The notes below the pieces were generated by a model. The model ran no database searches. It saw only the letters and a list, made by a program, of their open reading frames with translations, and was not told the DNA's origin. DNA of 15,246 nt, from positions 1-15,246 of the forward strand of contig JAZNZX010000024.1 of the NCBI GenBank assembly GCA_045595185.1. The letters run 5' to 3'. The position numbers and the translations under genes are program-made. This document shows, one piece after another, positions 14,155-15,246 of this stretch (positions within the stretch are counted from its first letter, which is position 1; every line of letters starts with the position of its first letter). This DNA is from Fimenecus sp045595185 (GTDB lineage: Bacteria > Bacillota > Clostridia > Oscillospirales > Acutalibacteraceae).

Positions 14155-15162
14155 ATGCTTAAAATCGGTATTATCGGTGCCGGCCGTATCGGTAAGGTGC
14201 ACCTTGAATCAATTTCATATCATGTTAAGGGTGCTGAAGTTGTTGCAATCGCAGACCCGTTTATGAATGACGAAACAAAGGCTTTCTGCGAAGGCTTTGG
14301 TGTAGAAAAAATCTACACAGATTACACAAAGATTATTGAAGACAAAGACATTGATGCAGTTCTTGTATGTTCTTCAACTGATACTCACGCTCCTATTTCT
14401 ATTGAAGCAATCAATGCAGGTAAGCACGTATTCTGTGAAAAGCCTCTTGCAAATACAGTGGACAAGATTCTTGAAATTGCTGATGCTCTTAAAGCTCATC
14501 CTGAGTGCAAGTTCCAGGTTGGTTTCAACCGCCGTTTTGACCACAACTTCGCAGCAGTTCGTAAAGCTTATGATGAAGGTAAAATCGGTGAAGCACAGAT
14601 TCTTAAAATCACATCTCGTGACCCACAGGCACCACCTGTTGGCTACTGTGCAGCAAGCATTTTCCTTGATATGACAATTCATGATTTCGATATGGCTTGC
14701 TTCCTTACAAACAGTGATGTTGAAGAACTTTATGTTTATGCTGATGCTCTTATTAATCCTGGTATCCGTGAATACGGCGATTTCGATACAGCTATCATTT
14801 CCATGAAGATGGAAAATGGTGCTCTCGCAGTTATTGACAACTCACGTCAGGCTATGTACGGTTATGACCAGAGAGCAGAGCTTTTCGGCTCAAAGGGTAT
14901 GGTTGCAACTGCTAACGACACACTTTCAACTGCAGTTATCTCTGACGCAAACGGCGTAACAGGTGAAAAGCCACTCTATTTCTTCCTTGAAAGATATATG
15001 GGTTCATTCTCAGAAGAAGTAAGACAGTTTGTTGACTGCTGTGTAAACGATAAAGAAACTCCCGTTGGTATTCACGCAGGCTTGCAATCAGTTAAGATTG
15101 CTCTTGCTGCTGAAAAATCAACAAATGAAGGCAGACCGGTTAAACTTTCAGAGATTCAGTAA
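14155..15162 (+). CDS. iolG: myo-inositol 2-dehydrogenase
   Basis: IolG oxidises myo-inositol to scyllo-inosose with NAD+, the entry step of the pathway, although it is the last gene here. The 335-residue product is a GFO/IDH/MocA-family oxidoreductase. It has the Rossmann motif GIIGAGRIG (5-13), the HVFCEKPLA block with catalytic K96, GFNRRFD (123-129), and FLDMTIHDFDMA with D172 and H176, the expected substrate-binding aspartate and catalytic histidine. AGGAG lies 8 bases before the ATG. GFO/IDH/MocA enzymes act on various polyols, so a related inositol isomer such as scyllo-inositol is an alternative substrate; the operon favours inositol. A hairpin repeat follows 3 bases after the stop. 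Confidence 0.93.
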   Translation: MLKIGIIGAGRIGKVHLESISYHVKGAEVVAIADPFMNDETKAFCEGFGVEKIYTDYTKIIEDKDIDAVLVCSSTDTHAPISIEAINAGKHVFCEKPLANTVDKILEIADALKAHPECKFQVGFNRRFDHNFAAVRKAYDEGKIGEAQILKITSRDPQAPPVGYCAASIFLDMTIHDFDMACFLTNSDVEELYVYADALINPGIREYGDFDTAIISMKMENGALAVIDNSRQAMYGYDQRAELFGSKGMVATANDTLSTAVISDANGVTGEKPLYFFLERYMGSFSEEVRQFVDCCVNDKETPVGIHAGLQSVKIALAAEKSTNEGRPVKLSEIQ

Positions 15163-15165
15163 TTT

Positions 15166-15208
15166 TGTAGGGGACGGTGCCACACCGTCCCGCTATTTTT
15201 ACGGGAAG
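15166..15208. repeat. Small two-hairpin repeat (GTAGGG family, copy 3)
   Basis: TGTAGGGGACGGTGCC starts a unit with a perfect 9-bp hairpin, GGGACGGTG-CCA-CACCGTCCC (15171-15191), then CCCG...CGGG around an AT-rich loop. It matches the copy at 7871 block by block. The TATTTTT inside the second loop might let it act as a weak terminator after iolG, but that is not its main character. Confidence 0.75.
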
Positions 15209-15246
15209 TCGGAGGCCAAGCGGTCTTAGGAAGACAATCTCACCAG

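Noticed and set aside
13957..14266. Two small plus-strand open frames running across the iolA-iolG gap
   Set aside because: They cross a palindromic repeat, lack ribosome sites, and overlap the ends of two real genes.
7871..15208. CRISPR array suggested by recurring short hairpin repeats
   Set aside because: The copies are kilobases apart, vary in sequence, and have no regular spacers or cas genes.
15205..15246. tRNA gene at the right edge
   Set aside because: The D-arm-like AGGCCAAGCGGT is not preceded by a proper acceptor stem with the conserved T8, and no anticodon stem can be formed in the available bases.

Overview
The window looks like chromosomal DNA from a low-to-moderate GC Bacillota bacterium, most likely an anaerobic gut-type Clostridia (Oscillospiraceae/Ruminococcaceae-like). 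The evidence is strong AGGAG Shine-Dalgarno (SD) sites, a T-box leader before leuA, family I.5 lipase and DUF5058-type proteins, and short hairpin repeats between genes of the kind common in Clostridiales. Genus and species cannot be fixed from the sequence alone.

Layout. (1) 1-2945, minus strand: a leucine biosynthesis operon, leuA then leuB (leuB runs off the left edge). It is preceded by a T-box riboswitch with an intrinsic terminator and a good sigma-A-type promoter. (2) 2983-4237, plus strand: a lipase-like alpha/beta hydrolase of the zinc-binding Geobacillus/Staphylococcus type without a signal peptide. (3) 4251-5886: two overlapping-style membrane protein genes (a DUF5058-like protein and a smaller partner), closed by a strong terminator. 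(4) 5931-15162: a long plus-strand myo-inositol catabolism operon, iolJ-iolC-[sanA/ydcF-like]-iolB-iolD-iolE-iolA-iolG. The last ~80 bases hold a hairpin repeat and an unassigned tail.

How the genes work together. The inositol cluster holds all seven steps of the classical Bacillus pathway: IolG (inositol to scyllo-inosose), IolE (dehydratase), IolD (ThDP-dependent ring opening), IolB (isomerase), IolC (kinase), IolJ (aldolase giving DHAP and malonate semialdehyde) and IolA (CoA-acylating dehydrogenase giving acetyl-CoA). No inositol transporter or IolR-type regulator is in the window. A predicted promoter before iolJ overlaps a cre/LacI-like palindrome.

The least expected content is (a) a SanA/YdcF-family membrane-anchored DUF218 protein inserted between iolC and iolB, bracketed by hairpin repeats that also seem to supply SD sequences; (b) at least four kinds of short palindromic or MITE-like repeats, confined to the wider gaps of the iol operon; and (c) the uncharacterised two-gene membrane module. 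I see no CRISPR array, rRNA, convincing tRNA, transposase or defence system.
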